64,000 bases of DNA from Clostridium sp. CF012 (GCF_018861755.1 NZ_JAHLEF010000001.1:310001-374000); one strand, 5' to 3'. Shown: positions 15,144 to 23,950, counted from the first letter of the stretch. Program-made: numbers and translations. The notes: generated by a model from the sequence alone, not told the origin.

Positions 15144-15423
15144 GCTGATTCTCCTCCAGCACCCTTGCATTTGCTTTTATTAATTTTTGTATGGCATCAT
15201 CTAATATCTTATCAATAAAAATTCGTGGATCTTCTTTGCCAGATTCGAATATAGTTACTCTATACTTTTTTAACAGATAAGTATCAAAAATACTTTTTAT
15301 TTCACTATCTGTTTTCACATTTTTAACAGTGTCTGTTCTTACGTCTAAATCAATCTGTTTAGTGCCATGATTTATAATAAACCGTAAGACACTAGAATTT
15401 TTTACTTTTACAACCTCTTCCAT
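15136..15423 (-). CDS. Duplicated small-protein family B, copy 1
   Basis: 95 residues from the ATG at 15423, 7 nt after GGAGGG; a TTG five codons earlier lacks a proper site. MEEVVKVKNSSVLRFIINHG, a basic centre, YLLKKYRVTIFESGKEDPRI, then LDDAIQKLIKANARV is paralogous to copy 2 (15478-15744). Function not recognised. It overlaps the next gene, showing one operon with family A. Confidence 0.65.
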   Translation of the reverse strand: MEEVVKVKNSSVLRFIINHGTKQIDLDVRTDTVKNVKTDSEIKSIFDTYLLKKYRVTIFESGKEDPRIFIDKILDDAIQKLIKANARVLEENQHD

Positions 15424-15477
15424 AAGCCTACCCTCCAATATTTAAAGTGATTAATCACCAAAAAGTAAAATGCAAAA

Positions 15478-15744
15478 CTAAACTCTTGCATTAGCTTTTA
15501 TTAATTTTTGTATACCGTCTTCTAGTATTTTGTCAAATAATATTCGGGGATCTTCTGTTCCAGATTCGAATATAATTATTTTATACTTTTTCAATAGGTA
15601 TTTATCAAAAATATTCATTATTTCGGTATCTGCTTTTACATTTTTAGAGGTATTCGTTTTTACAATTAATCGAAGTTTTTTAATATCATGGTGTATAATA
15701 AATCGTAACACGTTAGGATTATTTACAGTTATAATTTCTTCCAT
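15478..15744 (-). CDS. Duplicated small-protein family B, copy 2
   Basis: 88 residues from the ATG at 15744, 9 nt after GGAGG. MEEIITVNNPNVLRFIIHHD...YLLKKYKIIIFESGTEDPRI...LEDGIQKLIKANARV matches copy 1 through its whole length. As first gene of the leftward run it fixes the operon start at about 15.75 kb. Confidence 0.65.
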   Translation of the reverse strand: MEEIITVNNPNVLRFIIHHDIKKLRLIVKTNTSKNVKADTEIMNIFDKYLLKKYKIIIFESGTEDPRILFDKILEDGIQKLIKANARV

Positions 15745-16085
15745 TAACACTAACCTCCAATATAAAAATTATATAGTTAGTATTAGTTAAATATATCAAA
15801 ATATGTACATTATTGTTTAATTGTCAATATTTATTTTATGGTAATTTTGTGCTTTGTAACCATAAGAGTATTACGTTATTACAGCACCCTTTTACCTTGT
15901 CTGTGGGCTCCTAGGAGTGTTCTTATGTGTCTTATAATATAATTGTATACCTTTGAAATTATATGCTTATATGGATATGATTTCATTGACTTTCATCATC
16001 GTGAAGTATGAAATTTACGAGATAAAAAAAGAAAAGGAAAACATGGTATAATATAACTATAATATCTTAATAGGAGGATTTAAAA
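15745..16085. other. Divergent intergenic region between the small-gene operon and yjcQ
   Basis: No gene seen. It carries the 14-bp core TATTGTTTAATTGT (about 15803-15816) shared with the 27-bp direct repeats, a G+C-richer patch (about 15860-15925, including GGGCTCCTAGGAG) that may fold as RNA, a TATAAT at 16047-16052 and the TAGGAGG ribosome site of the yjcQ-like gene. Confidence 0.45.
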
Positions 16086-16409
16086 ATGGATAACTTTAAA
16101 ACAATTTATAAAATTCTAAAGAAACTAGAAGATGCTATGGATGAAGAGAGTTTTGATTTTGATACTATCAATCACGAATCAATGGGGATATCTGAGATGC
16201 GATTGAGTCGTATTATAAAAATGATGGTAGATAACGGGTTAATTGATGGAGTGGAATTTTTCCAATGTATTGGACAATCATTTCCAGAGTTTAAACCATG
16301 CGATCCTCATATTACTCTCGAAGGACTGCATTACCTAGAAGAAAATTCAGCTATGACCAAAATTGCAAAAGCACTTAAAGGAGTTAAAGAAATAATACCA
16401 ATGATGTAA
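16086..16409 (+). CDS. YjcQ-family winged-helix protein
   Basis: 107 residues. The order FKTIYKILKKLEDAMDEE, GISEMRLSRIIKMMVDNGLI, ITLEGLHYLEENSAM, AKALKGVKEIIP matches the YjcQ family, small winged-helix-like proteins common in Bacillus and clostridial prophages and integrative elements. Molecular function not established. It has its own TAGGAGG site and points right, opposite to the small-gene operon. Confidence 0.75.
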   Translation: MDNFKTIYKILKKLEDAMDEESFDFDTINHESMGISEMRLSRIIKMMVDNGLIDGVEFFQCIGQSFPEFKPCDPHITLEGLHYLEENSAMTKIAKALKGVKEIIPMM

Positions 16410-16447
16410 TAACGGTAGTTTTTATGGAAAAGGAGTAGTGAAAAAAT

Positions 16448-16858
16448 ATGTTTTGGTATAGTGTAAGTCAAATTATATATAGACAAGCTAAAAAAGATTT
16501 AAAAATATCATTATCTAAGAATAAAAAGTTATCTGATATAAAAATCAATGTTGTAAAAGAGTTAAGAAAAATGTCCAAAAATGATTTAATTAATGAAAAA
16601 TATGAATTAGAAATGGCTATTCTTCATATAGAACTACATAGTATAGATAATTTTGTTTCAATAAGATTTCCATATTATACTTTGGTTCTGGCTATTGTAG
16701 TATTAATAAAAGGAATAGATATTAATCAATATATGAGAGAAATATTAGCGGGACTGACATTAATGTTAATATCTTTTAGGTTTACTTCTGATACTCAAAA
16801 AGACCGGATAATGTACTACAAATTTAAATTAAGCTGCATAGAAAAAATATTAGGTTAG
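16448..16858 (+). CDS. Small two-helix membrane protein
   Basis: 136 residues following the yjcQ-like gene by 38 bp with an AAAAGGAG site. A long basic cytoplasmic-type N-terminus with a coiled-coil feel (KNDLINEKYELEMAILHIEL) precedes two membrane helices, about YYTLVLAIVVLIKGI (79-93) and EILAGLTLMLISFRF (101-115). No family recognised. Confidence 0.6.
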   Translation: MFWYSVSQIIYRQAKKDLKISLSKNKKLSDIKINVVKELRKMSKNDLINEKYELEMAILHIELHSIDNFVSIRFPYYTLVLAIVVLIKGIDINQYMREILAGLTLMLISFRFTSDTQKDRIMYYKFKLSCIEKILG

Positions 16859-17080
16859 ATTATTATTTCTATGCAGTTAATATAAAAATTTTGTTTGTTG
16901 AAAAGGAAGATATATATTTATGCTTAAAATAAAAGATGATAAAGGGAATGTATTTATGGTCTATGGTTAAACATTATATATACATATTGTTTTTGCTTGT
17001 CTACCACCTGTTTATAGCCACTTTAGCCTACACTTTATATAATTATATACCCTCTAATTACAATGGCTTAAATCAACTCA

Positions 17081-17116
17081 AAAAAGGCTCAGTATATTTC
17101 TATACTAAGCCTTTTA
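17081..17116. terminator. Bidirectional terminator between convergent genes
   Basis: AAGGCTCAGTATA (from 17085) pairs with TATACTAAGCCTT (to 17113) around TTTC, with A and T runs on both sides. It closes the minus-strand hydrolase gene and any rightward transcript. The 16859-17080 interval shows only a 16-codon frame behind GAAAAGGAAG (16921-16971), probably a gene remnant. Confidence 0.8.
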
Positions 17117-17131
17117 TTCTATGGAGCTATA

Positions 17132-18304
17132 TTATTGAGGTGGATGACATTTACTACATGGCGTAAATCCCTTTGCTTTGGCATCTTTAAGACTGATTGA
17201 AATTTTACTTTTACTTAAACTACTACAATTTCCTAAATGATATTTTTTACCTGATTTAGTTACAAATACTGATTGACTAGTTGTTTTTGTAGTAGGTGTA
17301 ACTTTCTTAATAATTGGTTTCTTAACAACTGGTGCAACTTTCTTAGGTATAGTTTTCTTAGGTATAATAATTGGTTTCTTAATTGGAGTAATTACTTTTA
17401 ACCCAGTAGGTTTCTTTATTATAGAGCCTATATTATAACTGCCTACCTTTTTATCAAATGTAATTGTTTTTCCGTCTGAAGTGGCTACAATAGTCCCTGC
17501 TTCATCAGTTCTATAGACCGGTATATTTTTAGATTTTAATAAACTCATAGTAGATTGTTGAGGATGACCATATGAGTTCCCTTTTCCACATGAAATAACT
17601 GCATATTTAGGATTAACTTCTTCTAAGAATTTTTGGCCTGTTGAAGTTTTGCTTCCATGATGTCCTATTTTTATTACATCTGCTGAAATATCTAATTGCT
17701 TTTGAAGTATTTGTCCCTCGCTTATTTCTTCAGCATCACCCATGAATATGAAACTTGTATTACCATACTTCAACTTAGTAACAATTGAGTAATTATTAGA
17801 ATTATCATAAGCTTCTGCATTTGGTGCTAAAATTGTACATTCTGAAGTTCCTATTTTGAATGTTTCTCCTACCTTTGGCACAGATACTTTCATATTTTTA
17901 GACTTAATTGCTAATACAACATCTTTAAACGTATCTGTCGTTTTAGTAACTTTTGGCATATAAATTTTACCTATGTTAAATGTCTTTATAACTGTGTCAA
18001 GTCCTCCTATATGGTCTTCATCTAAATGAGTACCTATCAGCACATCAATCTTTTTAACACCTTGTTTTTTCAGATAATCTACTACTAATTTATCATCTGC
18101 GTTGTTTCCTGCATCTATTAACATATTTTCATTACCTTGCTGAATCAAGATTGAATCAGCTTGACCAACATCTATATAGTGTACTTTTAGATTGGTATTT
18201 GCTGCTTGGACTGGAATACTAAATTGTATTGTAGTTGTTAGAAATAAAAGTAATACAAATAATGATAATAGTTTATTGTTTTTTAGTTTTTTCAATTTCA
18301 TCAT
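17132..18304 (-). CDS. Secreted ComEC-like metallo-beta-lactamase-fold hydrolase
   Basis: 390 residues. A signal peptide (LSLFVLLLFLTTTIQFSIPV, cut after VQA) is followed by a beta-lactamase-like domain of the ComEC C-terminal type: YIDVGQADSILIQ (44-56), the metal site GTHLDEDHIGGLD (90-102) with its T-H-x-x-x-D-H core, FMGDAEE (186-192) and IGHHGSKTST (211-220). Then come Lys/Pro/Thr-rich repeats (KPIIIPKKTIPKK) and a small C-terminal domain ending GKKYHLGNCSS...CSKCHPPQ, a Cys-pair pattern like the Ada-type zinc domain often attached to such proteins. It is secreted, so it could degrade extracellular nucleic acid or nucleotides; substrate unknown. The annotated first ATG sits right on GGGAG; a TTG three codons later is also possible. 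Confidence 0.82.
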   Translation of the reverse strand: MMKLKKLKNNKLLSLFVLLLFLTTTIQFSIPVQAANTNLKVHYIDVGQADSILIQQGNENMLIDAGNNADDKLVVDYLKKQGVKKIDVLIGTHLDEDHIGGLDTVIKTFNIGKIYMPKVTKTTDTFKDVVLAIKSKNMKVSVPKVGETFKIGTSECTILAPNAEAYDNSNNYSIVTKLKYGNTSFIFMGDAEEISEGQILQKQLDISADVIKIGHHGSKTSTGQKFLEEVNPKYAVISCGKGNSYGHPQQSTMSLLKSKNIPVYRTDEAGTIVATSDGKTITFDKKVGSYNIGSIIKKPTGLKVITPIKKPIIIPKKTIPKKVAPVVKKPIIKKVTPTTKTTSQSVFVTKSGKKYHLGNCSSLSKSKISISLKDAKAKGFTPCSKCHPPQ

Positions 18305-18627
18305 CTCCCTATATTTTATAGTATAAGGTAAATGTTGTAATTACACAATAATTGTTATATATGTTTTTGCCTTCCTGCTAACCGTAGAGGGACTCAATGA
18401 GGACAAAGGTATATTTTGCTTACTAGAAATTTAGTTAGCTTAAATCAATACTTTTAAACATAAAAAAAGATACAAGTTATTTTGTTCTTATATCTTTATA
18501 TCCTTTTTCATATTTAAATTTTTACATTGTTTCTAATAATATTAAAATACTAAATATACATTAGCTGTATAATTATAATAATGTTTGGCATGGTTTGCCG
18601 ATGGCATATTGAATGGTATCTTAGCGG
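18305..18627. other. Right boundary region of the accessory segment
   Basis: No gene. The part at 18360-18410 would be the 5' leader of the hydrolase gene and includes a TGTTTTTGCCTTCCT core similar to 6713-6727. The T-run hairpin at 18467-18496 ends transcription of the truncated pilB gene. Between them no homology to the lost part of PilB is seen. Confidence 0.45.
18467..18496 (-). terminator. Terminator after the truncated pilB gene
   Basis: AAGATACAAG (18467-18476) pairs with CTTATATCTT (18487-18496), one mismatch, followed on the minus strand by seven T residues. Confidence 0.7.
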
Positions 18628-19872
18628 TTAGTATTCTATTGTATGAAGCGTTGTTAATACTAAGTGTCCTGTTATTGATGCCCTCACGGCAATCTGTGCC
18701 GTTTCTTCATCTCTTATTTCTCCAAGCATTATTACATCTGGATCTTGCCGCAATATGCTTCGGAGTCCAGTTGAAAAGGTAAGACCTGCTTTATTATTTA
18801 CATTTACTTGATTAATTCTAGGCATATTATATTCTATTGGATCTTCTATTGTTATGATATTTTTACATTTACTATTAATTTCATTTAGTAATGCATATAG
18901 TGTTGTTGATTTTCCACTTCCCGTGGGTCCTGCGACCACAATCATTCCATGAGAAAGTTTTAATATATCCTTTAGAATCATAACTTTATCGCAGCTAAAG
19001 CCTAATGAGTCTAAATTAATAAATCTCTCTAACTTGTATAAAACCCTTATAACTAGCTTTTCTCCATACATCGTCGGCAGAGAGGATACCCTAAAATCGT
19101 AGTCTATTCCATCTATATTTTCAGTCATTTTTCCATCTTGTGGAATTAATTTAGTGGCTATATCCATGTTTGCCATTATTTTTATTCTCGTGCATAGGGA
19201 TTTATATACATTACTTGGAATTTGGTTTATTTCGTTTAGAATGCCATCTACTCTCATACGAAGTATGGCAAATTCCTTAAAAGGTTCTAGATGAATGTCA
19301 CTAGCCTCTGTATTTACAGCCTGCTTTAATAAGGAATTTGTTATTCTTATAACTGGGGCATTTTCAGTGGAATGCGCCTCTTCATTTTTTTCTTTAACCT
19401 CTAGCATATATTCCTTTCTCATTTCCTCTACTGCCACATCCACAATTTGTTTTCCATAGCAGTTTCCAATAGCCTCTGAGATATTACTAGCTAGTGCAAA
19501 GAATATCTTGATTTTTTTGTTTGTTATAAATTTCAGTTCATCAATAACTTTTATTTCAAAGGGATTTGAAAAAGCCACATGTACTTCGTTACTATTATCA
19601 TAAAAAGGTATTAAACCATATTTATTAGCTACCTCTTTTGAGATTAGTTTAAATGCTTGATTCTTTTTACTATTAGATTCCAGCTCTGTATAGGATATGT
19701 TAAAATCATTTTCCAATATTAAAATAAGCTGATTTAAATCTATTTTTAAGTCCTTTAGAATTATTTGTTCTTCACTACAATAACTTTTAAATGAGTTCTC
19801 TTTTATCTGTATATATTCTTCTTGTGTAATTAGATTTCTGTCTAATAATAATTGGAGTAAATTTTTTTTCAT
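18628..19872 (-). pseudogene. pilB: Truncated PilB/GspE-type secretion ATPase
   Basis: 414 residues remain of a protein that is normally about 550-570. The N-terminal MshEN-like domain (LLLDRNLITQEEYIQIKE), the middle domain (ASDIHLEPF, then RMRVDGILNEI), Walker A GPTGSGKSTT (307-316), ITIEDPIEYNMPRINQVNV, and LRQDPDVIMLGEIRDEETA are all present, up to RASITGHLVLTTLHT. There the sequence changes to IEY and stops, so the last ~150 residues, with the region that completes the hexamer ATPase and the C-terminal zinc domain, are missing. In type IV pilus assembly this ATPase drives pilin polymerisation, so the product is unlikely to work. The cut falls at the right edge of the plasmid-like segment, which suggests that its insertion or a later deletion removed the downstream pil genes. 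Confidence 0.8.
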
Positions 19873-19956
19873 GCTCTTCTACCTTTTCTAATATTTAATT
19901 TTCCTAGGATATCCTTTTGTAATTTTTGTCCCTTTTTAGAATTTTATTCACATTTT

Positions 19957-20015
19957 ATGGAAGAAATTTTCGACAAATTAAAAATTATATGGAAGAAAAT
20001 TTCGACAAAATAAAA
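19957..20015. promoter_or_regulatory. Two Spo0A-box-like sites in a near-direct repeat upstream of pilB
   Basis: ATGGAAGAAATTTTCGACAA (19957-19976) is repeated with one change at 19989-20008. On the minus strand each copy contains TTTGTCGAAA, close to the Spo0A box consensus (TGTCGAA core; 19967-19977 and 19999-20010). The boxes lie 95-140 bp before the pilB start, suggesting sporulation-phase control of the pilus genes. Confidence 0.5.
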
Positions 20016-20018
20016 AAC

Positions 20019-20048
20019 AACTATACTATTGTTAAATAGTATAGTTGC
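20019..20048 (-). terminator. Terminator of dapF
   Basis: AACTATACTATT pairs perfectly with AATAGTATAGTT around GTTA, just beyond the dapF stop, with A/T runs on the outside. Confidence 0.8.
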
Positions 20049-20055
20049 TTTAAAT

Positions 20056-20886
20056 TTAATTTAGAAAAAAACGTCCATCAAAGGTTATTTCTGCTGGCCC
20101 TTCCATTAGGACCTCATCATTAACAATCTCTATAGTAAGTACTCCACCAGGAACCTGTACCTCCACCTTTTCATCAATATACCCAAGTCTGTTTGCCGCT
20201 ACTACAGCAGCACAACTACCAGTACCACAGGCTAAAGTTGGTCCTGCACCTCTTTCCCAAGTTTTGACCCTTATCTTGTCTCTTTCTATTATTTCACAAA
20301 AATTCACATTTGTTTTTTCAGGAAATAGACTGTGTCGTTCAATAAATTTTCCTTCCTCAACCTGATAATCTTCCTGTTTACCAAAAACAATAGTATGTGG
20401 CACTCCCATAAACATTGAGGTAATGCAATACTCTTTATGGTTAGCCTCTATATTTTTATTTATTATTTCTGAGCTAGCTAAAGCCGGAATACTATCAGGA
20501 TTAAAATTATATTTACCCATATTTATAGTTACGCTTTCAGCTTTTCCAGCTTTAATGCTTATATTGGCCAGCTTCACGCCATCACCGGTTTCTATTTTTA
20601 TATTTTCCCCTTGCACATATTTTTTTTCAAAAACATATTTAGCAAAGCACCTAATGCCATTCCCGCACATGGATGCATAGGAACCATCAGCATTAATAAT
20701 TATCATCTGAATATCTGATATATTACTTTTTGTAACTATTAAAATCCCATCTGCACCTATTCCAAAATGCCTATCACAAAGTTTTATAGCCAGTCCCTCT
20801 AAATTAGCATATTTACCCTCGAAATCTTCAATAACAATAAAATCATTTCCAGTTCCCTGCATTTTCGTAAAACTTATAATTTCCAA
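20056..20886 (-). CDS. dapF: Diaminopimelate epimerase
   Basis: 276 residues from the TTG at 20886, 6-7 nt after GGAGGA; an upstream ATG would add 14 residues (with WVARRR) unlike the family. The protein begins LEIISFTKMQGTGNDFIVIE as usual. Both catalytic cysteines are present: MCGNGIRCF and LACGTGSCA. It converts LL- to meso-diaminopimelate for peptidoglycan and lysine, which fits the mDAP-type MurE encoded at 41.1-42.5 kb. Single gene between the pilB remnant and the divergent rqcH. Confidence 0.95.
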   Translation of the reverse strand: MEIISFTKMQGTGNDFIVIEDFEGKYANLEGLAIKLCDRHFGIGADGILIVTKSNISDIQMIIINADGSYASMCGNGIRCFAKYVFEKKYVQGENIKIETGDGVKLANISIKAGKAESVTINMGKYNFNPDSIPALASSEIINKNIEANHKEYCITSMFMGVPHTIVFGKQEDYQVEEGKFIERHSLFPEKTNVNFCEIIERDKIRVKTWERGAGPTLACGTGSCAAVVAANRLGYIDEKVEVQVPGGVLTIEIVNDEVLMEGPAEITFDGRFFLN

Positions 20887-21091
20887 ATAGTTCCTCCTCC
20901 TTGCAACCCATCTTGTATGACTTTTCAATAATTTTCTTTAATGGTATAATATAAATGTAGCTTAACTTATTAATATTATATTATATAATGTATTATTTAC
21001 AAAGCATAAGTGTGTAAATTTATAAAGTTGTTACTAATGTAGCACCGCAGGTGATAATTTAACGATATTTCAGAAGGAAAGGGTGGTATGT

Positions 21092-22831
21092 ATGGCATTA
21101 GATGGAATTTATTTATCTAGCCTTATTGAGGAAATAAAAGATATTATTATAGATTGCAGAGTTGATAAAGTAACCCAACCAGAAAAAGATGAAATCATAT
21201 TAAGTTTTAAAAAAAATAGAAAAATATATAAGTTATTAATAAGTTCAAGTTCCAATTATCCTAGAATTCATTTTACAGAATTTAATAAGGATAATCCAGC
21301 GCAAGCACCTATATTTTGTATGGTTTTAAGAAAATATTTAAATACTGCCACAGTTTTAGATGTAAGACAACTAAGCTCAGATAGATTGCTAGTTATTGAC
21401 TTTAAAAGTAGCGATGAATTAGGCTTTGATAGTGTATACTCACTTATAATTGAAATAATGGGTAGGCACAGTAATATTAGCTTAGTCCGTACCCGTGATA
21501 ATTTAGTTATGGATAGCATCAAGCATGTTACAGCAGACATCAATACTTTTAGAGTCTTATTTACCGGTGTAGAATATGCATACCCTCCTATTTCTACAAA
21601 ACTAGATCCTTTTAATTTTACTTATGAGGACTTTTGTGAGTATATAACCACCAAAGAAATACAGTTCTCCGAAAAATTTTTTACAGGTACTTTCACAGGA
21701 ATAAGTTCTAAACTTTCCTCTGAGCTCCTCTATAGGTATTCTTTGGAAAATAGTAATTTTGATTTAGAACATGCTAAGCACATTTATGATTTTACTGAAA
21801 ATATTTTTAAATCACTGCATCAAAATACTTTTTTAGCTTCCTATACTATGAATGGTAAATTAGAAGATTTTCATTGTGTTAAGCTTACCTCTTTAAAAGA
21901 TTGTGAATACGCCCAATATGATTCACCCTCTAAATTAATAGAGAATTTTTACTTTCAAAAGGATAACCACGATAGATTAAATTCTAAAAGTTCAGGCCTT
22001 CAAAAGATAGTTAATAATAATATTAATCGTTGTGATAAAAAAATAAAAATACTTAAAGAAACCTTAAAAGAATGTGATACCAAGGGCTCTTATAAATTAA
22101 ATGGTGAACTTTTAACTGCAAATATATACTCCCTTAAAAAGGGTGACAAGTTTGCCAGTGTTGTTAATTATTATAGTGAAAATGGGGAGTACGTTAAAAT
22201 CAAACTTGATGAAAATAAAACGCCCTCACAAAATGTTCAATACTACTTCAAGAAATATAATAAATTTAAGATAGCAGAAGAAATGGCTATAATACAAATG
22301 GACCTTACTGAAAATGAATTGAAATATCTTCACTCTGTACTCACTAACATAATAAATGTAGAAAACTATAATGGAATTGAAGATATTAAAAATGAATTAA
22401 TAGAAACTGACTATATTACATTTAAGAAACATAATAAAGGTAAAAACAAAAAGGCAAAGCCAACCAAACCTATGCATTTTGTTTCCAGTGATGGTATTGA
22501 TATATATGTAGGTAGAAATAATATTCAAAATGACTTTTTAACCTTAAAGCTTGCCAATAAAAATGATATGTGGCTTCACACAAAGGAAATACCTGGTTCT
22601 CACGTTATTATTAAAAATTTTGGTGATATACCTGAAACCACACTACTAGAAGCTGGAAACTTATCAGCATTTTATAGTAAATCTAAGAGTTCTTCTAGTG
22701 TGCCAGTTGATTATACTCAGGTGAAAAATGTAAAGAAGCCTTCAGGTGCAAAACCTGGAATGGTTATTTACTCTACAAATAAAACTATGTATATAACGCC
22801 TAGTGAAAGTACTTTAGAAAGAGTTGAATAA
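21092..22831 (+). CDS. rqcH: RqcH/NFACT-family ribosome quality-control protein
   Basis: 579 residues from the ATG at 21092 (MALDGIYLSSLIEEI), 8 nt after AAGGAAAGGG; a GTG three codons earlier lies too near the site. The order NFACT-N (LDGIYLSSLIEEI), helix-hairpin-helix and coiled-coil middle (LQKIVNNNINRCDKKIKILK), NFACT-R domain (NDMWLHTKEIPGSHVIIKN) is that of RqcH/FbpA. RqcH binds obstructed 50S subunits with peptidyl-tRNA and directs alanine tailing for degradation; the older name is fibronectin-binding protein. Confidence 0.9.
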   Translation: MALDGIYLSSLIEEIKDIIIDCRVDKVTQPEKDEIILSFKKNRKIYKLLISSSSNYPRIHFTEFNKDNPAQAPIFCMVLRKYLNTATVLDVRQLSSDRLLVIDFKSSDELGFDSVYSLIIEIMGRHSNISLVRTRDNLVMDSIKHVTADINTFRVLFTGVEYAYPPISTKLDPFNFTYEDFCEYITTKEIQFSEKFFTGTFTGISSKLSSELLYRYSLENSNFDLEHAKHIYDFTENIFKSLHQNTFLASYTMNGKLEDFHCVKLTSLKDCEYAQYDSPSKLIENFYFQKDNHDRLNSKSSGLQKIVNNNINRCDKKIKILKETLKECDTKGSYKLNGELLTANIYSLKKGDKFASVVNYYSENGEYVKIKLDENKTPSQNVQYYFKKYNKFKIAEEMAIIQMDLTENELKYLHSVLTNIINVENYNGIEDIKNELIETDYITFKKHNKGKNKKAKPTKPMHFVSSDGIDIYVGRNNIQNDFLTLKLANKNDMWLHTKEIPGSHVIIKNFGDIPETTLLEAGNLSAFYSKSKSSSSVPVDYTQVKNVKKPSGAKPGMVIYSTNKTMYITPSESTLERVE

Positions 22832-22839
22832 AAAATTGG

Positions 22840-22965
22840 AACGTGACCTACGGAAGGTCACTCCCGGAGAAATCCCATACTAATGATGTATCTACATCAT
22901 CCAAGGAAAAGTTCTTGCGCTTCGGTGAAACGATATCAACAGGTTTATTTTGGGTTGCAAAAAGT
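22840..22965 (+). other. Possible structured RNA between convergent genes
   Basis: A G+C-rich island in AT-rich surroundings. It contains GTGACCT..AGGTCAC (about 22843-22862), GATGTA..TACATC (about 22884-22899) and a GCGCTTCGGTGAAAC stretch. It starts right after the rqcH stop and is followed by a strong terminator. No known RNA family was recognised, and it may simply be a long 3' UTR. Confidence 0.35.
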
Positions 22966-23006
22966 AAAATAACGTATTAATTATCATATAATTAATACGT
23001 TATTTT
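22966..23006. terminator. Bidirectional terminator between rqcH and the GNAT gene
   Basis: AAAATAACGTATTAATTA and TAATTAATACGTTATTTT are near-perfect complements with a tiny loop, flanked by A and T runs. Serves both convergent genes. Confidence 0.85.
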
Positions 23007-23095
23007 TCGTTGTTAAAACTATATATAATAATGAATTCAGTATACCTAATCACATATAACATTTTATAGATTATGAGTACATTTTTATAAAGAAT

Positions 23096-23950
23096 TTATA
23101 ATTTTAAAACCATTTCATATTGACCAACAACATATTCAAATCCTAATACCATTAAGAAATCTTTCGTGGATTTAGATTGATCGTCTACATTAAGAACACC
23201 AACCTTATATGATTCTGTATTTTTTAGCAGATCCGTAACGATGCTTCTTGCAATCCCTTTACGCCTATAATTCTTATTTACTGCTATTTGTGGAATATCT
23301 CCTGTTTTCTTATCAATAATTCCATATCCAACAATGATATCGTCAAAACGTACAATAGAATATATGAATGTATCTGGTGCAGCATTGATTGAATCAATAG
23401 AATTCTGCCAGGATGGTTTGAAATCCCAAAATTCCATAAATTGTTTCCAATTAGTTGAATCAATTTTACCAACATGTTCAACTTTGCAGGTTGTCATAGG
23501 GTTGTATTCATTTTTATCTAACTGAAAGCATGCTAAATTTCTTATAATCTGAAAACCTTGTTTTTTGTAAAGTTGAACTGCTGATGTATTGGTTTGAATT
23601 ACTTCAAGTAAATATTGCGCTGCTTCTTTTTCTTTAAGCACCTCTCTGATATTTAAAAGCATATTACTTGTTATACCTTGTTTCCTATACTCTCCTAGAA
23701 CACCTGTCCCTGTGTCATACACAGTTAGTTTCCCATTCCAGTTTCGAAATCCATTTAAAACAAATCCCACTAACACCTGATTTTTAAATGCACCTATGGA
23801 AATTTCTGAAACATAGCCTCTTCTTTGAAGCATTTGTTGAAACTTCCAAAAGGGCAAGTCCATTTTAACTTGATAATCAGAAAATGCACTTAAGAATGCT
23901 TCATGTAGTATTTCAATATTTGTATCTTCAAGTGTTTTATAATTAAACAT
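23096..23950 (-). CDS. GNAT-family acetyltransferase with two GNAT domains
   Basis: 284 residues. The N-terminal domain contains GEYRKQGITSNMLLNIREVL (the acetyl-CoA Q/R-x-x-G-x-G/A loop region is R-K-Q-G-I-T) and ends VQLYKKQGFQIIRNLACF; the second half has IAVNKNYRRKGIARSIVTDL, a clear acetyl-CoA binding motif, and VLGFEYVVGQYEM. Two domains in tandem are usual for small-molecule or antibiotic-modifying GNATs of Firmicutes. Substrate unknown. Monocistronic between two hairpins. Confidence 0.85.
   Translation of the reverse strand: MFNYKTLEDTNIEILHEAFLSAFSDYQVKMDLPFWKFQQMLQRRGYVSEISIGAFKNQVLVGFVLNGFRNWNGKLTVYDTGTGVLGEYRKQGITSNMLLNIREVLKEKEAAQYLLEVIQTNTSAVQLYKKQGFQIIRNLACFQLDKNEYNPMTTCKVEHVGKIDSTNWKQFMEFWDFKPSWQNSIDSINAAPDTFIYSIVRFDDIIVGYGIIDKKTGDIPQIAVNKNYRRKGIARSIVTDLLKNTESYKVGVLNVDDQSKSTKDFLMVLGFEYVVGQYEMVLKL

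Noticed and set aside
16936-17166. A 76-codon plus-strand frame (MIKGMYLWSMVKHYIYILFL...)
   Set aside because: It runs through the bidirectional terminator and into the 3' end of the hydrolase gene, has no good ribosome site, and the hydrophobic translation is what AT-rich DNA gives by chance.
1-18300. Integrase, transposase or attachment site for the element
   Set aside because: None was found in the window; the integration mechanism must lie outside or be lost.
6713-18410. c-di-GMP, TPP, SAM, cobalamin or fluoride riboswitch in the leader stretches
   Set aside because: Compared by eye with the core motifs of these classes; none fits. Only an unnamed shared stretch is reported.
18585-18640. 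Group II intron protein tail (frame AWFADGILNGILAV)
   Set aside because: Only a few residues resemble the LtrA end, with no domain V or upstream reverse-transcriptase sequence; treated as chance.
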